A stretch of DNA of 31,279 nt from the IMG/VR virus record IMGVR_UViG_3300043446_004451, positions 1-31,279 of that record, one strand, 5' to 3'. The position numbers and the translations under genes are program-made. How positions within the stretch are numbered: position 1 is the stretch's first letter; each line of letters starts with the position of its first letter. The notes beneath the pieces are model-generated. The model saw only the letters and a program-made list of their open reading frames with translations, made no database searches and had not been told where the DNA came from. The DNA is from a virus. This document shows, piece by piece, positions 8,125 through 14,927 of this stretch.

Positions 8125-10464
8125 TCAGTCGTTGTCAAACCGTTGCGAGTCTGCTGCCCACCAGGCATTGCCACCGCCCGGTAGGAACCCCTGATCGGAT
8201 GCCCATGGTGCATGTGGCCGAGACGTAGGCATGCGGCTAACAATGTCGCCGATGTCGCGCGGGGCGTTGTCATAGGCCGCGCCTTGTATTGCTGCAATTC
8301 TTGCCGCGCTGTGTGCGTTGTTGCGCTTTTCACCGGCATCAAGCGGATAGGCATCATCGAGGTGACAGGCAATTGCGGTACAAATGACATGGTCGTCGTT
8401 GCAATTCTTGGCCGCTTCTTTCTTTCCGGTTGTTTCGTTGACGACAAACGTAAACAATTCCGAATACAAATCATCGTCGGGGTCGACGAGGCGTTCGTCC
8501 CGGATATAGCGGTCAAGTGTCGCAAGACAAACTGCGCGCGTGGCTTCGGACATCCAAAAGCCGATTGCATCTTCAAGCTTGCTGCCGTCGATGACATTAA
8601 TGCGCTGGCGGCGATGCAGTCGAGGGTAGTTCCGGTTGCGGAACTCGTTGATGTGAGCTTCGCCTTTGTTGGCTTCGATAGCCAGTAGCGGCAAGCCGTA
8701 CCACTCAAGCAGGCGTTCGCACAGGTCGCAAAACGGTGACGGTTGCAACTTTGACTTGATCTTTGCGCAAAGAACAAGCGAATCCTGCTCGCGGCGATAG
8801 AGCTTCATTACAGACCAGTCTGCCTGCGCAGATCCGCCAAATGACGTGTCCATGACCGCAAAATAACGGCCCTGTTCAATGACCTTGGCATCCGGTGTCT
8901 CGCGTATCTTGTAGACGCGCATTGTCCTGTCCAACTGCATGACGCCTGCATTGTCATAGACAAGCCCTGCGTCAAAGAACTGGTCGCGCATGGCGTCGCA
9001 TTGCGCCTTGACCTTGGCAATTTCGTCATGTTCGTAGGCAAGCTTTGCAGCCGTCAGAAAGCACGACGTGTCATCGTCGCCATATTCCTGCTTCATGCTC
9101 AGGATATTGCCGCCGTGACGGTTGCGCAGGGTGTCGCACCACCACAGATACTGGTCGCAGGACAGGCCAAACCTGCCGATCCGGTTCTCCGAATCCTCCA
9201 AAACAATAGGCTTTCCTGTAGCCGTGACGCCCATCTTGATGCGGTAATCGTCATTGCCCGTATCGCGCCACATTTGCCAGTAATGCCGCTGGTCAAGCGT
9301 TGGCTGCAACTTGTAATCGTCGACCGCATGCCACGGAACGTAGTAGGCAAAGTAATCCGACAGCCCCTGCTTGGCCTCGTTGTACATGTCGTAGAACTTA
9401 CCGTACGCGCCGCGCGGCGTAGATTCGACAACAACGCCGGTATTGCCGCCCAGGTACACCGAGGACAATGCAGCCGTAAACGTCTGGTCCGGTGCATGCC
9501 AAAACGGCACTTCTGTAAAGTGCGCCCATTGATAACCCGTTGACCGGCCTACTGAATCGGCAGTCTGCTTGGTGCCGGCTGTGTAGAAATCGACAAGCGA
9601 TCCGTTTTCCAAGCACAATTGCGAAGAGTTGTCAACAATTATCTTGGGTACAATGAACGACGGCAGGGACAAGAAGACCTGCTTGTAGCGGCGCCGGAAC
9701 TCTCCAAGGTAGTCCTTGTGGTGCAGCACAAGCATGATTCGGGTATTGGGCGCCCGCACCATCATCCACGCCATCCAATGTACAACAAGCAGCGAGCATC
9801 CCCATTTGCGGGCTTTGGCTACAACGCCCAGCACGGGCTTGCCTGTGACGAGACGCATGGCAAGCATCTTGGCAAGCTGCCGCTGCGGCCTGTTCCACAC
9901 AAACTGCACAAACTTTCCGTCCTTGCCTTCGACCTTGCATTTGAGGCAGAACTCCCGGAAGTTGTTAAGCAGGATCTTCTTGATTTCCTTGATAGACAAT
10001 CCTGGTTGCTCTGCAAGCGATTGCGCGTGTGCAAGGTTTTCTTTAACGACGGCCTGAGATGCAGCTGCAATCATCTTGCCCACTTCGTCGTTGGGCACCA
10101 TCTTGCGAATCTCCCTGTTCGACACAAGCACCGATCGTTTGCCTGCCACCTTTTCCTCCTGCCGTTGAATCTTGCGCGCCTCTGCAAGCGCACGCAATCT
10201 GTCCTCGTTGGCTTCTCGATTGACAAGCTTCTGCGTGTACACAAAGTCTCGCGAACACCAGTACCCGCGTATACGCATACATTCCTGCATCGCATCGCGC
10301 AGCAACTGCCCGTGCCTCTTGTCCGGCAATCCTTTGTACTTGGTCAGCCCTTCGTCGTTATCTTCTGCAGGCCGGCGAATATACCGATGCTCTCCCTGCA
10401 GCCAATACACTTCTTCCGTCGCAGTAAGTTCGCGATCCTTCCAGTCGATCGTCTTACCCGCCAC
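8125..10464 (-). CDS. terL: Terminase large subunit
   Basis: The ATPase-nuclease motor that packages and cuts phage DNA (about 779 residues). The ATPase part has a Walker A-like segment near 217-224 (AKARKWGCS; the usual P-loop lysine is displaced, as in other KAR-type terminases), Walker B around HFTEVPFW (315-322) and the coupling motif ESTPRG (347-352). The RNase H-like nuclease has acidic residues in VMDTSFGG (about 538), AIEANKG (about 597) and NDDHV (about 690). GTG 10464 has AGGTG upstream and is preferred; a TTG at 10482 is in frame. An N-terminal extension of about 160 residues before the conserved core is longer than usual. Confidence 0.95.
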   Translation of the reverse strand: MAGKTIDWKDRELTATEEVYWLQGEHRYIRRPAEDNDEGLTKYKGLPDKRHGQLLRDAMQECMRIRGYWCSRDFVYTQKLVNREANEDRLRALAEARKIQRQEEKVAGKRSVLVSNREIRKMVPNDEVGKMIAAASQAVVKENLAHAQSLAEQPGLSIKEIKKILLNNFREFCLKCKVEGKDGKFVQFVWNRPQRQLAKMLAMRLVTGKPVLGVVAKARKWGCSLLVVHWMAWMMVRAPNTRIMLVLHHKDYLGEFRRRYKQVFLSLPSFIVPKIIVDNSSQLCLENGSLVDFYTAGTKQTADSVGRSTGYQWAHFTEVPFWHAPDQTFTAALSSVYLGGNTGVVVESTPRGAYGKFYDMYNEAKQGLSDYFAYYVPWHAVDDYKLQPTLDQRHYWQMWRDTGNDDYRIKMGVTATGKPIVLEDSENRIGRFGLSCDQYLWWCDTLRNRHGGNILSMKQEYGDDDTSCFLTAAKLAYEHDEIAKVKAQCDAMRDQFFDAGLVYDNAGVMQLDRTMRVYKIRETPDAKVIEQGRYFAVMDTSFGGSAQADWSVMKLYRREQDSLVLCAKIKSKLQPSPFCDLCERLLEWYGLPLLAIEANKGEAHINEFRNRNYPRLHRRQRINVIDGSKLEDAIGFWMSEATRAVCLATLDRYIRDERLVDPDDDLYSELFTFVVNETTGKKEAAKNCNDDHVICTAIACHLDDAYPLDAGEKRNNAHSAARIAAIQGAAYDNAPRDIGDIVSRMPTSRPHAPWASDQGFLPGGGNAWWAADSQRFDND

Positions 10465-10471
10465 CGCACAC

Positions 10472-10840
10472 CTATTCGTCAAAACCCGTCAAGTCTACAT
10501 CCCACACCGAAATCTGCGGCTGCGGTACAGGTCGGGCACTCTCCGAGATCTGCATGTTCCTTTGTTCCAATTCTTCCTCGCCCAAGTTACCGCACACCTT
10601 GGCTACCTGCAACAACGACGAGAACCACTTGCTCCTGTCGATCGCCCTGTCCGCCTTGCGATACTCGAGCATCGCAAGCTCGGCCAATCCCCGCATCGCA
10701 ACATTGGGATAACCTACATCCGCAAACGCCTTCTCTACCGAAGACAACTGCGCAAGCACATCCGCATCCGATTCCGTAACGCTTTCAATATCCTTCTCGC
10801 GTCTACCCACATTACCCTCCGTAAGCACAGGCATGCACAT
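10472..10840 (-). CDS. Putative small terminase subunit
   Basis: A 122-residue acidic, helical protein directly upstream of the large terminase and nearly touching it. ATG 10840 is chosen because GGAG lies 8 bases upstream; the frame stays open further but enters the divergent control region. No helix-turn-helix is obvious by eye. The middle (LAELAMLEYRKADRAIDRSK) is a charged helix. Assignment as the DNA-recognition subunit of the packaging motor rests on position and size. It is the first gene of the left late operon. Confidence 0.65.
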   Translation of the reverse strand: MCMPVLTEGNVGRREKDIESVTESDADVLAQLSSVEKAFADVGYPNVAMRGLAELAMLEYRKADRAIDRSKWFSSLLQVAKVCGNLGEEELEQRNMQISESARPVPQPQISVWDVDLTGFDE

Positions 10841-11304
10841 GTTGTAATCTCCGCACGTTACAAACCCCCTATTGTTTTTTTTCTTTAAATATGCTACAGG
10901 GGGGAACCTTAGCGCAGCGCGGAGGGCGGGAGCGTAGTAAGCCCGCAGCGTGTCCGCGCTGGCACATCTAGCACACAACACAAAGACACGCAATCGGGAT
11001 TACGAAGTGACTACCGGACGGGTATAGGGGTCGATCGTTAGAGCGACGGTATGCCCTAATCTCTACACTACAAGTCTATGTCCCTGTATCTACAAGCTAT
11101 CGGCAATATCCTCGCCGGCTGTAGGCATCTACCAATAAGCCTTAATCCCACTACACCTACGCAATCCCAGGCGTCGTGCAAAAAAATTCTCGCGGCAGGT
11201 GCAAATCTGACGGCAGGGGTAATGTGCGAGGTGGTCTCAACGTTTAGACTAACACGCGCCGGGATGACCTGGCCTTATACCCTACCCACCCACCTACCTA
11301 TACC

Positions 11305-11374
11305 CGTGTGCATGCGTGCGTGTGCGCGTGTGTACGCGTGTACGTGTACGCGTGTGCGTGCGTGTGTGCGCGTG
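11305..11374. repeat. 70-bp strictly alternating pyrimidine-purine tract (CG/TG/TA)
   Basis: Every step from 11305 to 11374 alternates pyrimidine and purine, mostly CG and TG with a few TA and CA. Such runs can adopt Z-DNA under negative supercoiling. It lies midway between the divergent operons. Confidence 0.85.
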
Positions 11375-11483
11375 GGGCGTGTGGTGTGCGGGGATGCTGC
11401 GGGGATTCGGGATGGAGGAAGGGCGAGCGGGCGGCGAGCGGGCGGATTGGGCGAGCGGTTCGGGTCGTTCTGGACTTGGCCCC

Positions 11484-11529
11484 GTTTTGGATCGTGTGGG
11501 CCTGTGCGATCCAGTTTTGGATCGTGTGG
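11484..11529. repeat. 16-bp direct repeat with an interposed inverted half
   Basis: GTTTTGGATCGTGTGG occurs at 11484-11499 and 11514-11529, exactly 30 bp apart. Between them CGATCCA (11507-11513) is the complement of TGGATCG within each copy, so two alternative 7-bp hairpins are possible. It is about 120 bp upstream of the early promoter and looks like a protein-binding array. Confidence 0.75.
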
Positions 11530-11624
11530 ATGATGCGCACCTTTGCGTTGCGCCGCACGTAGGAATCTGCTACGCGCGCGCGAAGGGTCTAGGCTTTTTC
11601 CGTTTCGCGATGCGGGGTTGTAAC

Positions 11625-11680
11625 TTTTTTTGCAGGGCGTGCATTTTTTTCTTGACAGGGCTATTGTGTCACTGTAGATT
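11625..11680 (+). promoter_or_regulatory. Early promoter with phased T-tracts
   Basis: TTGACA (11652-11657), a 17-base spacer and TAGATT (11675-11680) form a near-consensus sigma70-type promoter. Two runs of seven T (11625-11631 and 11644-11650), 19 bp apart, precede it like an UP element. TGTCACTGTAG at the -10 side is shared with the promoter at 18256. Transcription would begin near 11687, just before a hairpin (11689-11706), and would read the small-gene operon. Confidence 0.8.
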
Positions 11681-11688
11681 GGATTCAT

Positions 11689-11748
11689 CGAGGCGCTGAT
11701 GCCTCGCAAGTCACAAGCCGCGCCGCTGATGGCGCACTGAGGTAGACA
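11689..11748 (+). promoter_or_regulatory. 5' leader with two GCTGAT-loop hairpins and conserved ribosome site (leader L1)
   Basis: Two hairpins with different stems carry the same loop, GCTGAT: CGAGGC/GCCTCG (11689-11706) and GCGCC/GGCGC (11720-11735). The second runs into ACTGAGGTAGACAATG, the initiation sequence also found before 12141 and 12491. GAGG is the ribosome site for ATG 11749. Confidence 0.75.
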
Positions 11749-12009
11749 ATGGACTTGCACGACCTTAACGACCATTTGCACTATGTGCGCCTTGACGGTG
11801 TCGCCGACGCTCAGCGTTCTGCGCTTGACTACGAGGCGGCCTTTCGCCCGACTGTCGAAGCGCTTGTAGACGATTACATCGCCTCGCACGAAAACAGCGG
11901 TTTGACCGTGGAGTGGCTGCACTCTAGCGCTGTAACGTGGGCCGTGTCGTACTACTCGACTGCTGCTGCAATTTGGGCGCGTCACGACGCGCAGTCTGAG
12001 GTCGCATAA
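11749..12009 (+). CDS. Small early protein, unknown
   Basis: An 86-residue soluble protein rich in His, Asp, Ala and Tyr. It is the first gene after the early promoter, started by ATG within the conserved leader L1. A helix-rich pattern (VEALVDDYIASHENSG, then a Ser/Thr/Trp stretch) is visible, but no motif. Its stop overlaps the next start (TAATG). First genes of early phage operons often encode host-takeover or antirestriction proteins; nothing in the sequence shows that here. Confidence 0.7.
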   Translation: MDLHDLNDHLHYVRLDGVADAQRSALDYEAAFRPTVEALVDDYIASHENSGLTVEWLHSSAVTWAVSYYSTAAAIWARHDAQSEVA

Positions 12010-12101
12010 TGAGCACAGCCAAAGCCCTTCACGTTCTGCTTGTCGTTGCCTGTGGCATTCTGTTTGCCTACTGCGCAGCGCTGTGCATTGACGCAATCTA
12101 A
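12009..12101 (+). CDS. 30-residue membrane peptide
   Basis: ATG 12009 shares its A with the TAA of the preceding gene, so translation is probably coupled. The 30 residues are almost entirely one hydrophobic helix (residues 6-27, ALHVLLVVACGILFAYCAAL) with three cysteines. It is too short for any family call. A toxin-like or membrane-modulating peptide is possible. Support is the overlap and the clean membrane segment. Confidence 0.55.
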   Translation: MSTAKALHVLLVVACGILFAYCAALCIDAI

Positions 12102-12107
12102 ACCCCT

Positions 12108-12140
12108 GCCCGCGCGGGCTATCGCGCACTGAGGTAGACA
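12108..12140 (+). promoter_or_regulatory. Hairpin plus conserved initiation leader (L2)
   Basis: GCGCG (12112-12116) pairs with CGCGC (12123-12127) around the 6-base loop GGCTAT; an alternative 12-bp palindrome spans 12108-12119. ACTGAGGTAGACA follows up to ATG 12141. With L3, the last 23 bases including the ATG are identical. Confidence 0.7.
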
Positions 12141-12383
12141 ATGCAGTTCATTCCTAACACGCCGTATTTCCCCGCGACCCTTCGCCGTTCAGACGTCTGG
12201 CGCGTCCTGTGCGCCCGTACCGTCGAGGACGGGCATATCGTGCTGTGCTCGCCGACTGCTGCGCGCCCGTACTGGTCTGTGCACTTTGCTTGTGCGGGCG
12301 ACGACGGGCAAATTGACCTGTACTTCACAGAGCGCTTTACGTCGCAGGCCGAAGCTGCGGCTAGCTACCTGCAACGCGTCTAG
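12141..12383 (+). CDS. Small early protein, unknown
   Basis: An 80-residue protein started by ATG in leader L2. The sequence has an alternating beta-type pattern (VEDGHIVLCSPT, PYWSVHFACAGDDGQIDLYF) and ends in a helix (SQAEAAASYLQRV), a compact alpha/beta layout of a kind seen in small phage accessory proteins. No catalytic signature. A tRNA-like element begins 7 bases after its stop. Confidence 0.7.
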   Translation: MQFIPNTPYFPATLRRSDVWRVLCARTVEDGHIVLCSPTAARPYWSVHFACAGDDGQIDLYFTERFTSQAEAAASYLQRV

Positions 12384-12389
12384 CTACTG

Positions 12390-12437
12390 CACACTGCGCC
12401 TAGGTGGCTTGTGCTGGTTCAATTCCGGCACGCAGTG
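12390..12437 (+). ncRNA. tRNA-like acceptor/T-arm element A
   Basis: CACTGCG (12392-12398) pairs with CGCAGTG (12431-12437), a 7-bp acceptor-like stem. Inside, GCTGG (12413-12417) and CCGGC (12425-12429) close the 7-base loop TTCAATT, the tRNA T-loop consensus. The 14-base connector CCTAGGTGGCTTGT keeps a D-loop-like GG but there is no anticodon arm, so this is not a decoding tRNA. Element B (13841) is homologous with paired changes in the T-stem. It lies in the untranslated gap between two genes. Confidence 0.65.
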
Positions 12438-12439
12438 CC

Positions 12440-12490
12440 CCCGCACTATTGCGGGCAATCCGCGCGGATTATCGCGCACTGAGGTAGACA
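12440..12490 (+). promoter_or_regulatory. Two hairpins and conserved initiation leader (L3)
   Basis: CCCGCA (12440-12445) pairs with TGCGGG (12450-12455). GCGCG (12462-12466) then pairs with CGCGC (12473-12477) around GATTAT, running into ACTGAGGTAGACA and ATG 12491. The upstream palindrome (12458-12469) differs from the one in L2 at symmetric positions, so base pairing is kept. Confidence 0.7.
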
Positions 12491-13228
12491 ATGGCTGAGA
12501 CCTTGTATCGTGGCGCGCCGATAGGCGGCGCATATTCCGGCGGCGACATCCAGGCGCTTGTCGCTGAAGCGACCGGCAATGCCAAAACCGGCGCAGCACT
12601 CACGCTCTGGATTTTGCCGGACACTGCAGACGGCGGTGCCTCGCCCTGGTCGCTGATTAAACAGCACGGTAGCACCTCTACTTGCGGCGATTGTCCACTG
12701 CAGCACGGCGACTGCTACACGCACGCAGGTGCGTCGCAGGTACTCAGCGCCGGCGCTGCCTCTATCGTCAAAGCGCGCGACGCAGGCAAGGTCAAACCCT
12801 CTCGAGCCGTGCGCCGTGCACGTAGTGCAGCTTTCGGCGACGCAGCTGCATTGCCGTTGCATATTCTGCAGGCATGGCGCGATATGCGCGACCACTTTGG
12901 ATTGCAACCTTTAGGCTATACGCATGCTTGGCGCACGCGTCCAGATTTGGCGCAGGATCACATGGCCAGCGTAGAAAGTGTCGAGGATGCGTTGCAGGCA
13001 CGCGCGCAGGGCTGGCGCTACTTTCGCGTGCGTCCGGTCGGTGCGCCGGTACTTGCCGGCGAAATTCAATGCCCGGCAGCAAGCGACCGCGCCAATCCGA
13101 TAGACTGCAATCGCTGCGGCTTGTGCGACGGCAACGCGCGCGGCAGCAATCGCCCTAGCATTACAATCGAAGACCACGGCGCAAGCGCTAAACGTCAATT
13201 GCGCGAGCTGCGTATCGGTCGCCGTTAA
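12491..13228 (+). CDS. Cysteine-rich conserved phage protein (DUF7227-like)
   Basis: A 245-residue protein. Conserved-looking blocks are a Gly/Thr N-terminal region ending in LTLWILPD (about 37-45), a first cysteine cluster CGDCPLQHGDCY (65-76), GYTHAW near 142, MASVESVEDALQARAQGW (about 158-175), and a second cluster ending CNRCGLCDG (about 207-215). I recall phage and plasmid proteins with these blocks, classed as a domain of unknown function; the name DUF7227 is from memory. The eight or so cysteines suggest metal or iron-sulfur binding. The start is fixed by leader L3. Confidence 0.8.
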   Translation: MAETLYRGAPIGGAYSGGDIQALVAEATGNAKTGAALTLWILPDTADGGASPWSLIKQHGSTSTCGDCPLQHGDCYTHAGASQVLSAGAASIVKARDAGKVKPSRAVRRARSAAFGDAAALPLHILQAWRDMRDHFGLQPLGYTHAWRTRPDLAQDHMASVESVEDALQARAQGWRYFRVRPVGAPVLAGEIQCPAASDRANPIDCNRCGLCDGNARGSNRPSITIEDHGASAKRQLRELRIGRR

Positions 13229-13261
13229 CTTTCCGCGCTACACAGTGCACGAGGTGTGATT

Positions 13262-13516
13262 ATGATTAATCCTACAGACGATTTGGTTCTAGCGGCGTTT
13301 ACAGCACAAGCCTGGCATGGTGGGCAAGGCTGCCAGTTGTATGCCCTATCGTGCGGCAATTGGGATGCATTGACCTACGCAGATATTGAATCCGCAGCAC
13401 GAGAGTTTAGCTACCTAGTGCGCCACAATGTGTGTTCTGCAGACGACGACCTAGACATCTACAACGCTTTGGACGCGTGCGAAAACTGGTTGCAGCACAA
13501 TCGCCCGCAGCAATAA
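13262..13516 (+). CDS. Small early protein, unknown
   Basis: An 84-residue acidic protein. ATG 13262 has GAGG 7 bases upstream; an earlier in-frame GTG (13256) has none. The sequence looks helical with conserved-type aromatic residues (AQAWHGGQGCQLYALSCGN, then LDACENWLQHN). The pattern resembles small phage proteins of unknown function that accompany replication modules, but I cannot name a family. Confidence 0.65.
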   Translation: MINPTDDLVLAAFTAQAWHGGQGCQLYALSCGNWDALTYADIESAAREFSYLVRHNVCSADDDLDIYNALDACENWLQHNRPQQ

Positions 13517-13520
13517 ACAA

Positions 13521-13541
13521 CACACTGCGCCACTTGGCGCA
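13521..13541 (+). other. Post-stop hairpin related to the tRNA-like elements
   Basis: CACACTGCGCC (13521-13531), the same 11-mer that opens elements A and B, appears 4 bases after a stop codon. Here it is followed by ACTT and GGCGCA, giving a perfect 6-bp hairpin (13526-13531 with 13536-13541) instead of a T-arm. It may be a shortened copy. Confidence 0.5.
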
Positions 13542-13555
13542 AAGGAATAAACGTT

Positions 13556-13837
13556 ATGGTAATCATGCAAGCGCGTTTTTCATCGCAGTCTGCTACCGGC
13601 TCACGCATCAACGCAGGTGATTCAATCGTCTACGACAAGACAACCCGACAGGCCTGGCTTGTGCGCGACCTTGACCCTGACCTAGACCTCGACACAGCGC
13701 TTGCCGTTGCGCGGCGCATGCTTGCCGATTCTGGCCACACAGTCTCTACGCATATTCGTATTGGCGGCCGTGATTACTATCGCAACCGGCGCGGCAAGTG
13801 CGAGGATGCGCCTTGCTGTGGCTGCTGCACTATCTAG
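13556..13837 (+). CDS. Small early protein with C-terminal cysteine cluster
   Basis: A 93-residue protein. ATG 13556 follows AAGGA at 9 bases; MQARF at 13565 is an alternative start. The core has a beta-type stretch (GDSIVYDKTTRQAWLV), an acidic Asp-Leu repeat (DLDPDLDLDTAL) and a Ser/Gly/Tyr part. The end carries CEDAPCCGCC, four cysteines in ten residues after a basic Arg-rich stretch, suggesting metal binding. Function unknown. Confidence 0.65.
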   Translation: MVIMQARFSSQSATGSRINAGDSIVYDKTTRQAWLVRDLDPDLDLDTALAVARRMLADSGHTVSTHIRIGGRDYYRNRRGKCEDAPCCGCCTI

Positions 13838-13840
13838 CGA

Positions 13841-13889
13841 CACACTGCGCCCTGGTGGGCTTGCATAGGTTCGATTCCTGTGCGCAGTG
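13841..13889 (+). ncRNA. tRNA-like acceptor/T-arm element B
   Basis: CACTGCGC (13843-13850) pairs perfectly with GCGCAGTG (13882-13889). The T-arm is ATAGG (13865-13869), loop TTCGATT, CCTGT (13877-13881). Compared with element A two T-stem pairs changed on both sides (G-C to A-T, T-G to A-T) while the loop, the GGTGG connector and the outer stem are kept. This is what selection on structure would give. No anticodon arm. It begins 3 bases after a stop codon. Confidence 0.65.
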
Positions 13890-13890
13890 C

Positions 13891-13925
13891 CGCGCGATAA
13901 TGCGCGATTCCAAGGTAGGCAAACC
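13891..13925 (+). promoter_or_regulatory. Hairpin leader L4
   Basis: CGCGC (13891-13895) pairs with GCGCG (13902-13906) around GATAAT, another 6-base loop of the G-N-N-N-A-T type, directly after element B. The ribosome site (AAGGTAGG) differs from L1-L3 and lies about 10 bases before ATG 13926. Confidence 0.6.
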
Positions 13926-14213
13926 ATGCAAACACTATTGGGACACTCAGCAGACAAGATGGCGGCAATCAAGGACAAACTCGAGCGCCACACGATTGCG
14001 ATATTTCTCGCAGACCTTGTCGCGCTATTTGACGAGCCACTACCGCCGCACCTACAGGACGACGACGACATCGCGTCGACCGAGGCCGCTGCAAACGAGT
14101 TGCAGTGCGTGGCAGAGGATTTGCTGTGGGCCTGGGATCTGGAATTTCCGCAAGACCAGCGGGCCAGCGATGCGCTGCTCGCTGCGACGCTGCGCTCAAT
14201 GCCCGAGGCCTAA
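13926..14213 (+). CDS. Small acidic helical protein, unknown
   Basis: A 95-residue protein. ATG 13926 (MQTLLGHSADKMAAIKDKLE) is preferred because the ribosome site lies just upstream; an in-frame ATG at 13887 falls inside element B. The chain is acidic and helix-rich with an Asp cluster (LQDDDDIASTEAAANELQ) and a Trp-containing helix (EDLLWAWDLEF). No family recognised. Confidence 0.65.
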   Translation: MQTLLGHSADKMAAIKDKLERHTIAIFLADLVALFDEPLPPHLQDDDDIASTEAAANELQCVAEDLLWAWDLEFPQDQRASDALLAATLRSMPEA

Positions 14214-14225
14214 GAAGGGGGCAAC

Positions 14226-14432
14226 ATGCGCATAATCTACATTACACCGGACAGCGTACGCGTCGCACACTACTGCATCCACTGTCACGCAGAACACAGC
14301 AACGGACGCGACCAGTACTGCGACGATTGCAAGCCGCTAGCGCGTTGGATAGACGCGATGCATCTAGCTACAGGTCTGGGTATTACGGCACTCACCATCT
14401 TCACAATCGCCGCGATTCTGTCGCCGCACTAG
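14226..14432 (+). CDS. Zinc-ribbon plus membrane-segment small protein
   Basis: A 68-residue protein with CIHCHAEH (about 17-24) and CDDC (about 32-35) forming a four-cysteine zinc ribbon, followed by one membrane helix (about 47-66, ATGLGITALTIFTIAAIL). ATG 14226 follows AAGGGGG. A soluble metal-binding head with a C-terminal membrane anchor suggests a protein that presents the ribbon to a partner at the inner membrane. No family is recognised. Confidence 0.65.
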   Translation: MRIIYITPDSVRVAHYCIHCHAEHSNGRDQYCDDCKPLARWIDAMHLATGLGITALTIFTIAAILSPH

Positions 14433-14440
14433 GGGATAAC

Positions 14441-14608
14441 ATGAACGCACCGTGTCGCATGTTTAAAGTAACAACGGAACGCAAAGTGAAAGGTCGCAAC
14501 TGTGCCTACGTTCAATTGACCTCGTATTTAGTGCGCGAGGATCGTCTGCACGACTGGGTCAAATATTGGCAGCAACTAGGTTGCACTTTTCAGATTGTCG
14601 AAGCTTAG
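14441..14608 (+). CDS. Short early protein, unknown
   Basis: A 55-residue basic protein from ATG 14441, with GGGGA upstream overlapping the stop of the preceding gene. The pattern (MFKVTTERKVKGRNCAYVQL, then a helical HDWVKYWQQLGCTFQIV) looks like a small beta-beta-alpha domain. It ends just before the first GTGGGGCGCGC leader. Confidence 0.6.
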   Translation: MNAPCRMFKVTTERKVKGRNCAYVQLTSYLVREDRLHDWVKYWQQLGCTFQIVEA

Positions 14609-14617
14609 CGTTGTGTT

Positions 14618-14677
14618 AACGGTGGGGCGCGCAATACCAACCACGCGCAAACACAACCAACACCAAACCAGGACACC
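14618..14677 (+). promoter_or_regulatory. GTGGGG-hairpin leader, copy 1
   Basis: AACGGTGGGGCGCGCA begins at 14618. GCGCG (14627-14631) pairs with CGCGC (14644-14648) around a 12-base loop, followed by an A/C-rich unpaired tract and CAGGACACC-ATG. Copy 2 lies at 14928 with the same stem and start spacing. Confidence 0.65.
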
Positions 14678-14920
14678 ATGAAAACGATCAACACTCCCAA
14701 AATCAACATCCGTGACGGCTACGTGCACCTGCGCAACGGCGATTTTTTTCTGACTGTAAACGGCGAGTGCGCGCCTAGTTTCGTCGTCGCGCGCAATCTG
14801 CGCACGCTGATGGTCAAAGCCGAATTGCTGCGTATGCGTGGCTATGACGTTGGGCAAACAGCGTGGCAGCAGATTGGCAGCGGTTTCGATTCATACACCA
14901 AGAGTTATCACAACATCTAA
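14678..14920 (+). CDS. Small early protein, unknown
   Basis: An 80-residue basic protein. ATG 14678 follows CAGGA in leader copy 1. The sequence has beta-type strands (INIRDGYVHLRNGDFFLTV) followed by helices (NLRTLMVKAELLRMRGYDVG) and an aromatic C-terminus. No catalytic residues stand out. Possibly a small nucleic-acid-binding fold; not shown. Confidence 0.65.
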   Translation: MKTINTPKINIRDGYVHLRNGDFFLTVNGECAPSFVVARNLRTLMVKAELLRMRGYDVGQTAWQQIGSGFDSYTKSYHNI

Positions 14921-14927
14921 CCCAACC

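Larger units (their letters stand above)
10841..11748. other. Divergent control region without genes
   Basis: About 900 bases between the leftward late operon and the rightward early operon. Frames here give Arg/Cys/Val-rich, low-complexity translations with no ribosome sites, so I see no gene. It holds the alternating tract at 11305, the direct repeat at 11484, and the early promoter at 11652. On the minus strand a weak promoter-like pair (TTGTAG at 11095-11090, TGTAGT at 11072-11067, 17 bases apart) might serve the terminase operon; the match is poor. Confidence 0.6.

Noticed and set aside
9619-10779. 386-codon plus-strand frame opposite the terminase
   Set aside because: Shadow of the terminase reading frame; no recognisable motif.
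11484-11529. CRISPR array
   Set aside because: Only two copies of a 16-bp repeat with a 14-base gap, and no cas genes.
11078-11533. 151-codon plus-strand frame in the divergent region
   Set aside because: Its translation is Arg/Cys/Val low complexity made by the CG/TG tract, with no ribosome site.
11275-12141. 288-codon minus-strand frame
   Set aside because: It runs antisense to clear early genes, contains the alternating tract, and has no motif or start signal.
12390-13889. Ordinary tRNA genes
   Set aside because: The T-arm is perfect but length (46-47 bases) leaves no room for an anticodon arm; called tRNA-like instead.
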